Source of the DNA: Bullera alba
Taxonomy: Eukaryota > Basidiomycota > Tremellomycetes > Tremellales > Bulleraceae
Direction: 5' to 3'
NCBI GenBank assembly: GCA_001600095.1
Contig: BCIX01000001.1
Span: forward strand, 6,597,198-6,661,197
Length of the DNA: 64,000 nucleotides
This document shows, piece by piece, positions 38,401 through 49,821 of the stretch. How positions within the stretch are numbered: the first letter of the stretch is position 1; the number at the start of each line of letters is the position of its first letter. The notes under the pieces were generated by a model. It saw only the letters and a list, made by a program, of their open reading frames with translations. It searched no databases and was not told the DNA's origin. Made by a program: the position numbers and the translations under genes.

Positions 38401-40009
38401 TGCGGGATCCTAACAACCAACTCACGCTGGACCAAATGGGTACTTACCGGTTGACACGGGTGAGTTTGCTCGCGACTATCCGGCAATGACGTGAAGAGCT
38501 GATTGGGGTCTTAGGTCAAAGACGCGCATTGCGCCGGAGATGTCCTCGACACTGATGCGACATTCGATATTGACTTCAAACCCCGTCCACAAGTCAGCAT
38601 CGTGCCGAGTGAGCAGCTGCGAGATGATCGTGGGGTGTTCAGGCATAAAGGCATGTGCGCTGGGGAGGAGGATTCCGTTGCAGTTCGTTTCAACGGTGAG
38701 TTGCAGAAGGTCTTCGCTGCAACATCCATCTGATGCGAGACTCTAGGACAAGCTCCATTCGAGCTGGTGTACCGGTACACCGCCAACGGCAAGACGTCTC
38801 GACATACCCTCAAATCAGCCCAAGAGGTCGGTATCCTGCATTTATCCCCGGAATCCGGTAAACATCGATACGACATCACCGAGTTGAAAGACTCGAATTA
38901 CCCCAGCAATGCTGTATCCCTCGTCGTGGAGCACGAAGTGCATGGTCGACCGTCCGCATCTTTCGTCAAGCTTAATACCAAGCCAATATGCCTCGACTCG
39001 CCCATCTCTGGTGATGCTAAAGTCAAGCTGAATGGCAAAGCGCCTTTCGACCTATCCCTTGCGATCCGTCGCCCAGGTACTACCAGGGTGGAGAGCTACA
39101 GTATTCAGGTGAAGTCGAACGAATGGACCCTGGACCTCCCTTACGAAGCCAAGGATGTGGGCAGACACGAGGTGATGATTGTGCTGGTGAAAGATCAGTC
39201 GGGCTGCGAGATGGAGGTCAATGACGGTGATATCCTGACTACCGTCGTCGAGGTGGTGGAGAGTGCTAGGATCGTTCCGGTCTCTCAGGTCGAGGATCTT
39301 TGCGTGGGAGATAATCTTGACTTTTTGCTGCAAGGAAAAGCGCCCTGGACGGTCGAGTGAGTCGCTGCGTCTGTTCGCGATGCAGGAAGACGGTGCTGAT
39401 GTTCATGTGTGTCAGATACGAGTGGCTAGGTCGCAAGCACAAAGTGTCAAGTTCTGCCTCTCGATTCTCTAGATATGCCGAGGAGAAAGGGTTGTTCTCG
39501 GTTAAGTCCGTCGCTCTTAAGGATAACCAAGTGAGTCCTGCTGGCGCCTTTGTCGCGTTCTTGGGGCGCGTGAACAGCAGTCACTGATAGGATGTAGTGC
39601 AAGCGCGATATCAAAGGCATGGACCGGAGAGTACACCCCTTGCCATCTGTCAAGATCGAAGAGGGGCAATCTGCCTTGAGAGAGGGTATGTCCACCTTCC
39701 CTGCACTCTTTGCTGCTCTCTCAAGAAGCAAATCCCGCGATTGGATACTAGCTGACGATCAAATTTCTTGCAGGAGACGACCCAGCGGCGTTCAGCGTTT
39801 CATTCACCGGCACCCCACCATATAGCTTCACATACACCCGCAGCGAGCAAGTCGGCTCGAAGACAAAGGTTGTCGACACGCGCACAGTGACGGACATCTA
39901 CGAGGCCGAGTATACGATCTCGTCCAGCGCTCCGGGAGACTATGCCGTCGTGTCGGTTTCGGACAAGTATTGTCGCTATCCACCAACATCCCGGGGCAGG
40001 GAGGCGTGA
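35466..40009 (+). CDS. POM152: Nucleoporin POM152
   Basis: POM152 is the membrane-ring nucleoporin of fungi that anchors the nuclear pore complex. The ATG at 35466 is followed by a Pro-rich N-terminus (PPPPIIPTSYLAPHEQRGVI) and then three hydrophobic segments (VIVAIFGLIEAIKVWDVVAP, WTVFEVVALALVSLLRIPRF, IALLSLGLGVYNLLCWFV). The luminal part is a string of Ig-like repeats, visible as recurring GxAPFxLxYxx and CxGxxxxxxxxGxxPW motifs: GSPPFMVEYTEK, GTAPWEVSYTLD, GQAPFELVYRYT, GKAPFDLSLAIR, GKAPWTVEYEWL, GTPPYSFTYTR. It ends SVSDKYCRYPP, typical of POM152, with its stop at 40007-40009. About 14 introns; the product is near 1,250 residues, as in the family. Confidence 0.93.
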
Positions 40010-40277
40010 AAGTCTCAGTACAGGCTGCGTAGCATTTCGGTGTGCTCATGCATGATGCAACATACCTAGGATCTTGCACAGCAGACTGGAGCGGGGAATC
40101 GCGTACCAGCCGCAACAGCGTATCTGAACCTCTGCATGCGTGATGAAAGAAATGGACAACATGGACTTGTACAATTGACTGGACTCCGACCTCCTCCCCA
40201 TCTACTTCTAGTGCTCTATTCCCGGACCTCGTGAAACTCGTAACTCGTTTTTGAACCCCCCTTAATCACTTTCGGTC

Positions 40278-41976
40278 TCAGGGCGAGTCATCCACCGCTC
40301 TATCCCCATCTTGCTCCAACTGTACGGAGGACAATTGATTATCCGCCTTCTTGCTCTCGTCAAACTCCCGCACGGCCAGCATGGCGAATGCAATGACGAC
40401 GAAAGCGCCGCCTGCGAGACTGAGGAACGTGACGCCGCCAGAGGATGTCGACGGTAGGAATAGGGAGACGACGAGAGCCAGTGGGATAGTGAGCGATAGT
40501 CCAATAGTGACCACTGAAAATAGAGTCAGCTGGACAATCAGCACCACGTGAAGGTAGCAGCTGGTAGGTTCTGCACTCACGCATTGGGGTGGTCTTGAGC
40601 ATGGCTGAGAGGTTCAAGGTCAGTATAGTAGATTTTACAGGCATGGGGAGACGTACCCAGAACGTAGAGGTAATCGCTGGACAGGGTGATGAAGCCGTTG
40701 GTGAGGCAAATAGCCCATGCCATCTTCGTTGGCGGTAGCTCAAACGTCTCTACACCAGTCCAGTGGAGGATAGGGAAGACGGGGATGAGGCAGATGGTGT
40801 TGAATAGTCCAGCAAATCTAAACAGAGACAGAGCTCAATAAGTATAACGATCGAGGAAACCAGCTTGCACCCACCCGAGCAGCAATTGCATATCCGCTCG
40901 TTCTTCGTCGCCCACTTTGACCTTGAGCAGGATGAGGTATACCGAGTAGAAGAAAGCGGATAGTAGGGCAGCGATGTCCCCCAGGATCGGGTGCGAGGGG
41001 AGAGTCGGGATGCCTGCTGGTGTCGCTACAGGCTCGGAAATAGGTTCAATGGCAGCATCGGATTTGGTGACGAGCACAACACCGAGGAAGCTGCAGTGTG
41101 TCAGTCATGTGTTTTGATCCGTAAATGGAGCACCGGAGACCCACCTAAGCACCACAGCCAGGATCTTGGTCTGGTTGAGAGTCTCCACGCCGAATGCCCT
41201 GCCCATGCCAAGGGTGAAAAAGCCTGAGGACGATCAGCACCCTGTTTCCTGGAGATCTCGGGGTTCGATGTGCTGCGCACCTGCTGTACTGCTGAGAATG
41301 GTGACGCTGGCGACGGAAGTCCAGCCCAAAGACGCATTGACGGCCCAGTTGGCAATGAACCACACGACACACCACTGCGTGGCCAACTTGGCCGTCTCCC
41401 TCGTCGACAGCTTATCCATCGGGGCCGATATGCGCTCGTCGACATATGCTGGGGCAGTCAGTGATACCGGAGGCGAGTCGTCCGTGGGCAGGGAGTGATA
41501 AGGGGCCAGGTTGGTGTCCCCTGAGCTGGATGATTTGGCGAATTTGCCAGGGAAGAAATGGCGGAGAAGGGTGGGTAAGAGGTAGAAAGTGAACGACGAG
41601 GTGTTCATCCATGTTATCCTTTCAACAAGTCAGCTATATTCCATTCGATACTCCATAGATCCGCTCACAGGAACGGCTTGTTCCACCCATCTTCCCCAGA
41701 CTCCAGAGACGCCGTGATGAAGTTACTCGTCGTCCATAGCTGAAAGGAGTGTCAGTCTGTAGGCTTATCCTATACCACAAAACCCCCATAGATCGCAATC
41801 AAGGTCGTATACGGGGCGATGGGTGTGAATCAGACTCAACTCACCACTACGACACCCAGAAGCAGTCCCAAGCCTACTATATACCTACTAACCCCTCGAA
41901 GGCGTTTGGTGATCGTCTGCATTTTCGCCTCCTTGCTCTTTGGGAGCGAGAGCAACTGCTGCCTTTCGCCGTCCAT
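40278..41976 (-). CDS. EamA/SLC35F5-like membrane transporter (yeast YML018C type)
   Basis: A ten-helix drug/metabolite-superfamily transporter. Exon 1 (ATG 41976, MDGERQQLLSLP) leads into YIVGLGLLLGVVVV. The next exons read LWTTSNFITASLESGEDGWN, KPFLITWMNTSSFTFYLLPT, then a polar loop, and RETAKLATQWCVVWFIANWA. After these come TILSSTAGFFTLGMGRAFGV, SFLGVVLVTKSDA, DIAALLSAFFYSVYLILLKV, FAGLFNTICLIPVFPILHWT, SSDYLYVLAMLKTTPM and VVTIGLSLTIPLALVVSLFL. NKPFxITxxNTSSF and the SAxFYxxYxxLLK segment are typical of the SLC35F5/YML018C group, reported at the vacuole membrane in yeast. The substrate is unknown. The stop is at 40278-40280. Confidence 0.88.
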
Positions 41977-42850
41977 CGGGTCGATGTTGATGCTTGGCAA
42001 TGGCAATGGTCGGCTCAACGGGCCAACAGCGGGCGAGCTCCGGTTGCTGAGCTATGGATGTAACGGTGCAGGTCAATCACAAATGTCAAGGCCGACTCGA
42101 AGGAGGATCATGATGGCGATTTGTTGATTTTGGGTGGACGTACGATCCGCTCGCGTGATTTTCGGCCACTTCCGAATTGGCGATAAGCAAAGCCAGAGCT
42201 CTGAGTGTCGGGCGGTGAAACCAGCATGGAATCGACATCGAGGAATCGACATCGAGCGATCCTTCATCCTTGTCTGCAACAAGTCGAGCGAGAGAGCAGC
42301 AGCGTCTAGCATGGCCACGTTATCCGCTTCTACATGCTCCGTCAGGGCAACGCTCACCAAAACGGGCCATGCAGCTGTCGACCAAACTCATTCAGGGCGA
42401 CAAGAGGACCAATATCTCAATCTCAACCAGAGGACATTGCTCACATTTAGACGATACCAGTACGGTATGGCAGCTAACCACTCGCAGATCCGGTCAGCTC
42501 AGTCACTCACGCTACATGCTCAAAGCGTCAACCTGGAGCATTGCACGATGACGTCCTATGTATAGCGCGCATCTCGCACCACGCGTTTCCAGGGGGTTCC
42601 TTTGAGACGAGATCGCCATCACCCTTAGCCTTCGGAGAATAAAAAACCTGTCACAATCACGTCGCCTCGCCTCGCTCTGACCCTCCCTGCCTCGACCTTC
42701 TCACGCGTTTCAATCAAACAGGACATGCAGCGGTGTCAGGGGAAGGAGTATAAAAGTCGTGTAGACATCTAGAGGATTTGACTCTACTCATCCACCACCC
42801 ATCTCCCATACCTGCTCTGAAAACCAGCAGTCACCGAGAGGCTCAATACG
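41977..42850. other. Divergent intergenic region
   Basis: It separates the SLC35F5-like gene (-) from the bestrophin-like gene (+). Apart from the TATA box near its right end and a TGACGTC half-palindrome near 42548, I see no feature. Open frames here lack family likeness. Confidence 0.45.
42749..42756 (+). promoter_or_regulatory. TATA box upstream of the bestrophin-like gene
   Basis: TATAAAAG lies 95-102 bp upstream of the ATG at 42851. It is a consensus TATA element in a suitable position. Few genes in this window show one, so this gene may be more strongly regulated than its neighbours. Confidence 0.5.
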
Positions 42851-45497
42851 ATGCCGCCTTCGATCGCACACAGTCTCGCCTGGGCGGGGTACAAGTTCAC
42901 CTCGACGGTATTAGAGTGAGTGGCATGTTCATCGATCTGCACAGCGAAAGCGACGGTGCTGATTGCGGTTGCAGTGATATCTGGCCTCAAGCGCTCTTCT
43001 TCACTGGTATAGCAACGAGTGAGTTAGCTGAATGATACGTAATGTCGTGAAAGCTGATCTGCCTAAGTGGTCGAATGCGTGACTCGGTTCACCAGCGTCG
43101 ACTTGAGTATGAACTCGCAAATGCTCACCGTGCTCGGTACTGTCGTGTGAGTGGACTTCTTCCAACTCCATATCCATCTGAACGAAGAGGAGATGAAAGT
43201 GGAGAGACATTTGGAACACCCCCTGACCGTTGCTGTAGCTCCCTCGTGGTCTCGTTCAAGACGAACAACTCGTATGTCCGTTGGTGGGAGGGTCGCAATG
43301 TATGGTCGAACATCGGTACAAACTCGCGTCAACTCGCCATGCTCATCTGGATCCAGGTAGGTGGACGGATTGTCAAAGATTTGATGACATAATGACAACT
43401 ATAATTATTAATTAGGTACCAAATACCCTTCCGAAGAAGGACGACAAGGACGAGAAGGATGACAAGAAGAAGGACAAGGATGAGGACAAAGACAAAGATG
43501 CTGCCAAGATGAGGTTACAGAAGAAGAAGGAGAAGCGATCTTCGGGAGAGAAGAGGTTTTCAAACACATCCTCTCTCGCTCCACCTACAGGTCATTCACC
43601 GAATTGGCACAAGAAAGACAATCGCGAGGAGCAGGACTTGTCTGCTGAACCACTACTTGCTTCCTCCTCCCGAGACGATGTGACCAGCGATGAGGACACG
43701 GAGGAGAAGAAGCATAGGGATGAGGCGAAGAAGAAAAGGGTGGAGGCGAAGCGAAAGGCCAAAGAGGAGCAAGAGATATTGGAGGGTCTGATCGAGAAGA
43801 AGACCTACATCGGCCTGGTGAGTGAGAGTCAAGACATGCACCGTGCCGTGAGCTCACTAATTGGTGTGTCTTCCCTCAGATTCAAGCGTTTGCAGTCGCC
43901 ATGAAACATGGCTTGCGAGGGGAGAAGGGTCCGTTCTACTCCGATCTGTACAATCTGATTGCGTTCTTGCCAAAGTGAGTTGGCAGGAAGGGCGACCGCG
44001 ATTCAGTGGGGCTTCGACGTGGCTGACGGAGTCCTCTAGGTACAACCCGGCCGCATGTCCGCCTATCGTCCGAGACAACCTCATGGTGCTCTGGCAGAAT
44101 GGTATCCCACGACAGAAATGGCATTCTTCAGACGACGTGTTCGCCGTTCCGCTCACCCAGCCCGCCGCTTTCGACGGATACAGCTTCGACATTCTCGAGG
44201 GTACCGCCCCTCCCACTCCTGGTCCCACGGACAAGGAATCGAACCCTTCTGGGTTGACTACCACATCGTCCAGGTTCAAACGCCAGGCAGTCAAGACCGC
44301 TGCCAGATACGTCGAAGCCGAAGACCCCAAGGTAGTTGGCTTTTGTCAGTTGGATAAAGGAGACCACAGGATGCACAGGGAGAACAGTCCGCCCGACGAG
44401 AAAGACAAAGTCACGATCACGACCGTCGAGCTCATGCCACCACGACACCCACCGGCCGCGCGATTCTGGGACTTTTTCCCGCCTCTGCGAATCATCAAAA
44501 TCGCCATGGATTATTTCAAAACCCAACAGCGACTCGAGGAACAGGAGAGAACCCAGGGCGGTAAGAGGAAGCGAAGGGAGATGGTCAAGTCTGAGATCCC
44601 CCAGGAAATTCTGTAAGTTGGCCTACACCAGCTAGACGGAGGCGAGGCGCCCAGGACGTAGCTAATTTCCCCACGTAGAATGTACCTCTCGGCTTACGTC
44701 TCTGATCTCGCCAAACGAGAGCAGATCAATACTTCGTTCATCAGTCCTATCCTCACTGCGATCAACGAACTACAAAAGGCAATCTCGGACCTGGACAAGA
44801 TCGCAACGACACCCATCCCCTCGGCGTACTCGTTCCATCTCCGATTGACAGTCTGGGCATATCTCTTCTTCCTGCCATTCCAGCTCCACGACACGCTGGG
44901 TTGGGTGACCATACCCGCTACCGCTGTCGCGTCAATCACCTACCTGGGTTTCCTCGAGATTGGCGCCCAGATCGAGATGCCATTCGGATATGAGCAGAGT
45001 GATCTGGATCTAGACAAGTTTGTCATGAAGATCTCCAACCAGCTTGCAGAGGTGACTGCTGTGAGTGATACGTGTCCTCTGATGCTACAGCAATTAACTG
45101 ATGAGCGGCCTTTCAGTTCCCCACCTCGCTCCCAACCAAGAGCGTCGTGTTGTCGCACCTAAACCAGCCATTCTTGCCCTCCCTATCGCTCTCTGCGACC
45201 GAGCTGCTGGGTAAGGCGGAACCGAAGCTCGTCCCCAGTACAATGGGCTTTGCATCTGCCTATCCCGAGGAGAAGAAGGCCAAGAAGGATAGCGATGATA
45301 GCGACAACAGCGATGATGACGACTCTGAAGACGATCAGCCGAGACCACTGCCCCCAGCGAGGTCGGTAAGAGATATCGAGATGGCTCTCAATGCCAATTG
45401 GAGGGAGTACACCGATGAGACCAAGAAGTTCTTGGGCAGACAGAGGGATCAGCTCGAGAACAGGACTGGCATGGAGGTGGCCGTGTTAGCGCTGTAG
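42851..45497 (+). CDS. Bestrophin-like (RFP-TM) anion channel
   Basis: Fungal member of the bestrophin/UPF0187 family. Exon 1 (MPPSIAHSLAWAGYKFTSTV) is joined through two introns to DIWPQALFFTGIATMVECVT. Then come NSQMLTVLGTVVSLVVSFKT and NNSYVRWWEGRNVWSNIGTN, the hallmark RFP-type NxxYxRWWEGR segment. A charged insert of about 110 residues (Lys/Asp/Glu-rich, 43440-43800) follows. Conserved sequence resumes with FAVAMKHGLRGE, the later helices (LTVWAYLFFLPFQLHDTLGW and TAVASITYLGFLEIGAQIEM) and the bestrophin tail motif PFGYEQSDLDLDKF. The C-terminal tail is acidic. About seven introns are present. It likely sits in an intracellular or plasma membrane; ion choice cannot be read from sequence. 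Confidence 0.88.
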
Positions 45498-46574
45498 AGC
45501 ACATACGCCTCTGGCTTTCCAGCTGGTCAGCTGACAGGCTGAAGGAGGCTGAAGTCGATAGTATGATCATGTGAACATCGCATATGGCCTTCGGGCATCC
45601 TCCTGCGGATAGACCGTTCTGGGCCGAGATTCAAAACTACTGGAGCGTTTCAAGTACTGGTTCAAACGCATCAGTACAGCCCATTCGGTACAGCCCGTTC
45701 TCCTCCCCAATCTGCGTGTGTGGGACTTAGATAGGACAGGTTTCGCTCGCTCGAGAGCACGCTCGTCAAGCTGGATTCCATGAAACCCGATCTGTATGAC
45801 CACGATGAGTAATCAGGCATGACTGATGACCAAATCGACAGAGCCCGCGGAAACGGGGGTCGTCTATGGGGTGGAGGGTGGTTATTTCCCAAAGTGGTAA
45901 GATTATGGTGAAACGGGGGTACCAAAAATGGATCGGGCATGCGGGCGTGGTCGATGCGTCAAGTGGCGGCCGAGGACTGAAAACGATACCGAGAGAGTGA
46001 GCGAACCCGGCGCGCGTGGGGGCAGCAAGGGGCAGCACCAGAGGAGTAGCAGATTCTCAAAACAGTTTAACAAGATCGGGTGGGATCTAGTGAGATGGCA
46101 TGCATGCACGACGACATGGCGACGAGTGCTTTTGAGATCATATACACACACGCTGCTCTCATCTAGAGTAACATCTACATCACACCTGCCACGGATTGAG
46201 ACTCTACTCGCTTGGCCTCACTTCGACTCTCGACCATCCTACGGCGCTCAGACAAAACCTGACTCATGACTCAGCCGACCCGCGCGCTCGCCTAGCTTTG
46301 TTTATTTTCAAAGCAAACCCTTTGACCTCTCGCCCGGTCGACGTCCTTCCCATTTCTCTCACGCGCCTTCATCGTCTGCAAAGATACTCGACAAGTGTCA
46401 ACATCAAGTCGTCGACACATCACAGACATACAAAGCAGGAGGAATCAGTGCATAGATTGCGACAACATCGCCACTAGTTAGGGTCACACTGCCCGGAACC
46501 TCCTTTCTCTACCTGGAACCCCAACATATCCCTCAGATCGGTCAGACCTCGCATACCAATCTTCAACATCCATC
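45498..46574. other. 1.08-kb intergenic region upstream of LCB2
   Basis: No gene is seen. A short near-repeat (CATTCGGTACAGCCC and similar, near 45675-45700) and CT-rich sequence before the LCB2 ATG (46260-46560) are the only structure noticed. The length suggests a long leader or promoter for LCB2. Confidence 0.45.
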
Positions 46575-48946
46575 ATGGGCAAAACAGCGTCGAGGAAGGT
46601 CTCTGGCCATGCGACACCGCCAGCATCATTCTCTCAACCTGCCCGTCCTCTGTATCCGACCATCTCGCGCAGTTCATCCTCTGCAACACCCTCGACCGAA
46701 CCACCCCTTTCAGCCCGATCGTCTCTGCTCAATGTCCTCACACGACCGAGACATGCGCATCCGCTCACTGCATCGAGGAGCGCTTTCGCACGCTCCACGG
46801 GCCCACTACTAGCCACCTCGGACGGCACGAGCAGTAGTGCCAGCGAAGACGATCCGTTCTCGGACGAATCCACAATTAGCTCGTATGCGTCGTCGGTCAG
46901 CTCGGGCAGGAGCGATTGGTCCAGACAGGCCAGCTCGGAAGAGTTGGCAAAAGTGTACAGAGGATACTTGGAGAAGCCGTTCGTGACCACAAAGAGCACG
47001 ATCAAGCATTCCGAGTTCGGACATTGCAACAACCCGAACTGGCGTTGGACCAGTCAGGTGAGTGACGAGAAGGTGTACTATTAGTGATTTCGCTGACATT
47101 CGAACTCATTTAGTGGAACCCGGACGAGCCTGTCCACCCAGAGGAGGAACCACATCCCCCATACTACATTCTTGTCACGACGTATCTCAGGTGGGTCCTC
47201 CTGTCAACACTAGTTTTTCCTGCTGACTCTGGCCTACAGTTATCTCCTCCTGATTGTCATCGGGCATATCAGAGACTTCTTTGGCAAAAAGTTCAACGCA
47301 GCAAATTACTCGCATCTCCAACCAAAAGGCGTGAGTCGATCTCAGCTAGTTGATCGTGTCCCACTGACGCCTCTCAGGGCTACGCCGCGCTCAACTCCGA
47401 CTTCGACTCGTTCTACACGCGTCGACTGAAGAAGCGACTGGATGACTGTTTCGCTCGACCTGTCACCGGTGTTGCCGGTCGAACCATTGTCTGCTACGAC
47501 CGAACTTCGAACGATCAGAACGAGAACTTTGCCTTGACAGGTACCACCACGCGAGCGTTGAACGTCTCCTCGTACAACTACCTCGGATTCGCTTCGTCGA
47601 CTGGAGGCTGTGCCGACGCCGTCGAGGCCTGCTTGAAGCGATACGGTGTCTCTGGTGGCGGATTCAGACATGACGGCTCGACTTTGGACCTTCACCTGCA
47701 GTGTGAGAACCTGATCTCGAAATTCATGGGCGTGGAATCAGCCATGGTTGTGTCCATGGGTTTCGCCACAAACTCGACGACTATCCCCGCTTTGGTCAAC
47801 AAGGGTTGTTTGGTCATCTCCGACGAGTTCAACCACGCCTCGATCCGATTCGGTGTGCGACTGAGTGGAGCCAGTGTCAGGACGTTCAAGCACAACGACA
47901 TGAAGGCTTTGGAGAAGTTGCTGCGAGATTCCATCTCGCAAGGTCAGCCCAGAACACACCGACCTTGGAAGAAGATCATGGTCGTTGTCGAGGGTCTCTA
48001 CTCGATGGAAGGCAGTATGGTCAACCTGCCCGTGGTCTTGGACTTGAAGGACAGGTACAAGTTCTACCTATACGTCGACGAGGCGCACTCTGTTGGTGCT
48101 ATCGGACCCAACGGACGAGGAGTCTGCGACTACTTTGGTATCGACCCTCGAAACATTGACATCCTCATGGGCACGTTCACCAAATCGTTCGGTGCCGCTG
48201 GTGGATACATTGCCGGAAGCAAAAGTGTCATTGACAGGCTCAAGTTGAGGTCGCACGGTATGGCCTACTCGGAGATCATGTCGCCCCCCGTCCTGGCCCA
48301 GATCATTGCGTCCATGTCCTCGATCATGGGTGTCGCCCCACCGCTTGCCACGCCGCCAGAGATGGAAAAGGTCGAGTTTGACGACAATAGATCGATCGTC
48401 AGCACGAGACAGACTGTCTATGGTCCAGCATCAGCTGGTATTCTCCCTCCTTGGATGCAGCTGCCCAGCAACCTGCTCAATGGAACGGAGGGCCGAGAGA
48501 GGCTGAGGAGATTAGCTTTCAACACTCGATATCTCAGTTCGGCATTGCGAAAGCTCGGATTCATTGTCTACGGTCATCGAGATTCGCCCATTGTGCCACT
48601 ACTCCTCTTCCACCCTGGTAAAATGCACATGTTCAGTCAAATGATGCTGAACCGATTCGGACCGGAGAAGACGCCTATCGTGGTCGTCGTTGTCGCCTAC
48701 CCGTGAGTAACAATTTCGTCTAGGCTTGACCATCGCAATAGCTGATATATCTTTATCAGGGCCACCCCCTTGATGACCTCTCGAGTGCGATTCTGCCTCT
48801 CGGCCGCTCATACGAAACACGACATCGACCTGTTGCTCCGAGCTTGCGACGAGATTGGCGACGTGCTCGACTTGAAGCTCGGCAAGGCGACGATGAAAGT
48901 CGAGGACATCATCGCTTCGGCGGAAGAGCTCGTCGCCGCGGTGTAA
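46575..48946 (+). CDS. LCB2: Serine palmitoyltransferase catalytic subunit LCB2
   Basis: LCB2 is the PLP-dependent subunit of serine palmitoyltransferase, which joins L-serine and palmitoyl-CoA to 3-ketosphinganine in the ER, the first step of sphingolipid synthesis. A Ser-rich N-terminal extension of about 130 residues comes before HSEFGHCNNPNWRW and one membrane helix (YYILVTTYLSYLLLIVIGHI). The alpha-oxoamine synthase core is complete: NVSSYNYLGFASS, RHDGSTLDLHLQCENLISKF, ISDEFNHASIRFG, YVDEAHSVGAIGPNGRG and the PLP lysine motif GTFTKSFGAAGGYIAG, ending with VVVAYPATPLMTSRVRFCLS. Five or six exons are seen, the longest (47377-48702) covering most of the core. The stop is at 48944-48946. 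The order of motifs and the TFTKSFG lysine separate it from LCB1. Confidence 0.96.
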
Positions 48947-49821
48947 TGGTTCTTTGGGTATCGTGTTTTGAGCTGGGATTCGGCGCCCTCTTGGATCTGT
49001 GGGAGATAGTGCATCGACTCATGAAAATGAGGAGCGGCGATCCGTCGCGGGGACGTCACGGAGCGAGATCTAGAGCTTTGTTGGGACGTTGGGATGGTAG
49101 TCAAACCCACTTAGTACGGGTTCTGATCTACGTCGTAGATATGACATTAGTGCTCTGATTGCAATGCGCATGGGTCGCTGTGATCGTCGGGCGTATCATG
49201 TATAGTGTGTAGTAACCGAGAAAAACCGTTGCTTGCATTCATTCCGGAGTCGACGACGAGGGTGGAGGAAGACGATCAAGGAATCCTCCGCCGGCGTCTC
49301 CTTGGCGACGATCTCGGCAGCGTACCGCAATCTATATCTACTGCTCGCTCCACATGTCAGAAGCCGTTGCGAGGTCAACCTATCGATCTAACGCTAAAGC
49401 ATGCTAGCGCTGTCCCAAATCCTACTTGCTGTGCATCTGACAAGTGAGTATCGAGGTAGTCCCGCCTGTCGCTACGATACCGACACATCCGTTGGAGGGT
49501 ACTACTCCGTACTACTACACGTGTACAGCCTTACCCTGCGCTTCCCACTCATCCTGACAACCACTGACGTCGATCGTTCTAACCTGGACAACGAGTCATA
49601 GTGATTTCGATGGCCTGTAGGGTATATATGCCTCGAGAGAAGGATGATTGGAGTCGGTATGACAATTGACTTGTCATCCCAATCACCACCAATCAAGAGC
49701 TGGACTCGACAGCCGTATTCGTACAACCAAGACTTCGACCTCGACCCTACCCCTATTTCCAAGATAAGATCTTCGTTGACCCCAGTGCTGGACACTATCA
49801 AACTTCACCACCATCACCACC
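48947..49821. other. Intergenic region upstream of the Gly/Ala-rich gene
   Basis: No gene is seen. A TATATAT element at 49623-49629 lies about 195 bp upstream of the next ATG. Confidence 0.45.
49623..49629 (+). promoter_or_regulatory. TATATAT element upstream of the Gly/Ala-rich gene
   Basis: An isolated TATATAT in otherwise mixed sequence, 193 bp before the ATG at 49822. It is a candidate TATA box; the distance would imply a leader of about 100-160 nt. Confidence 0.35.
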
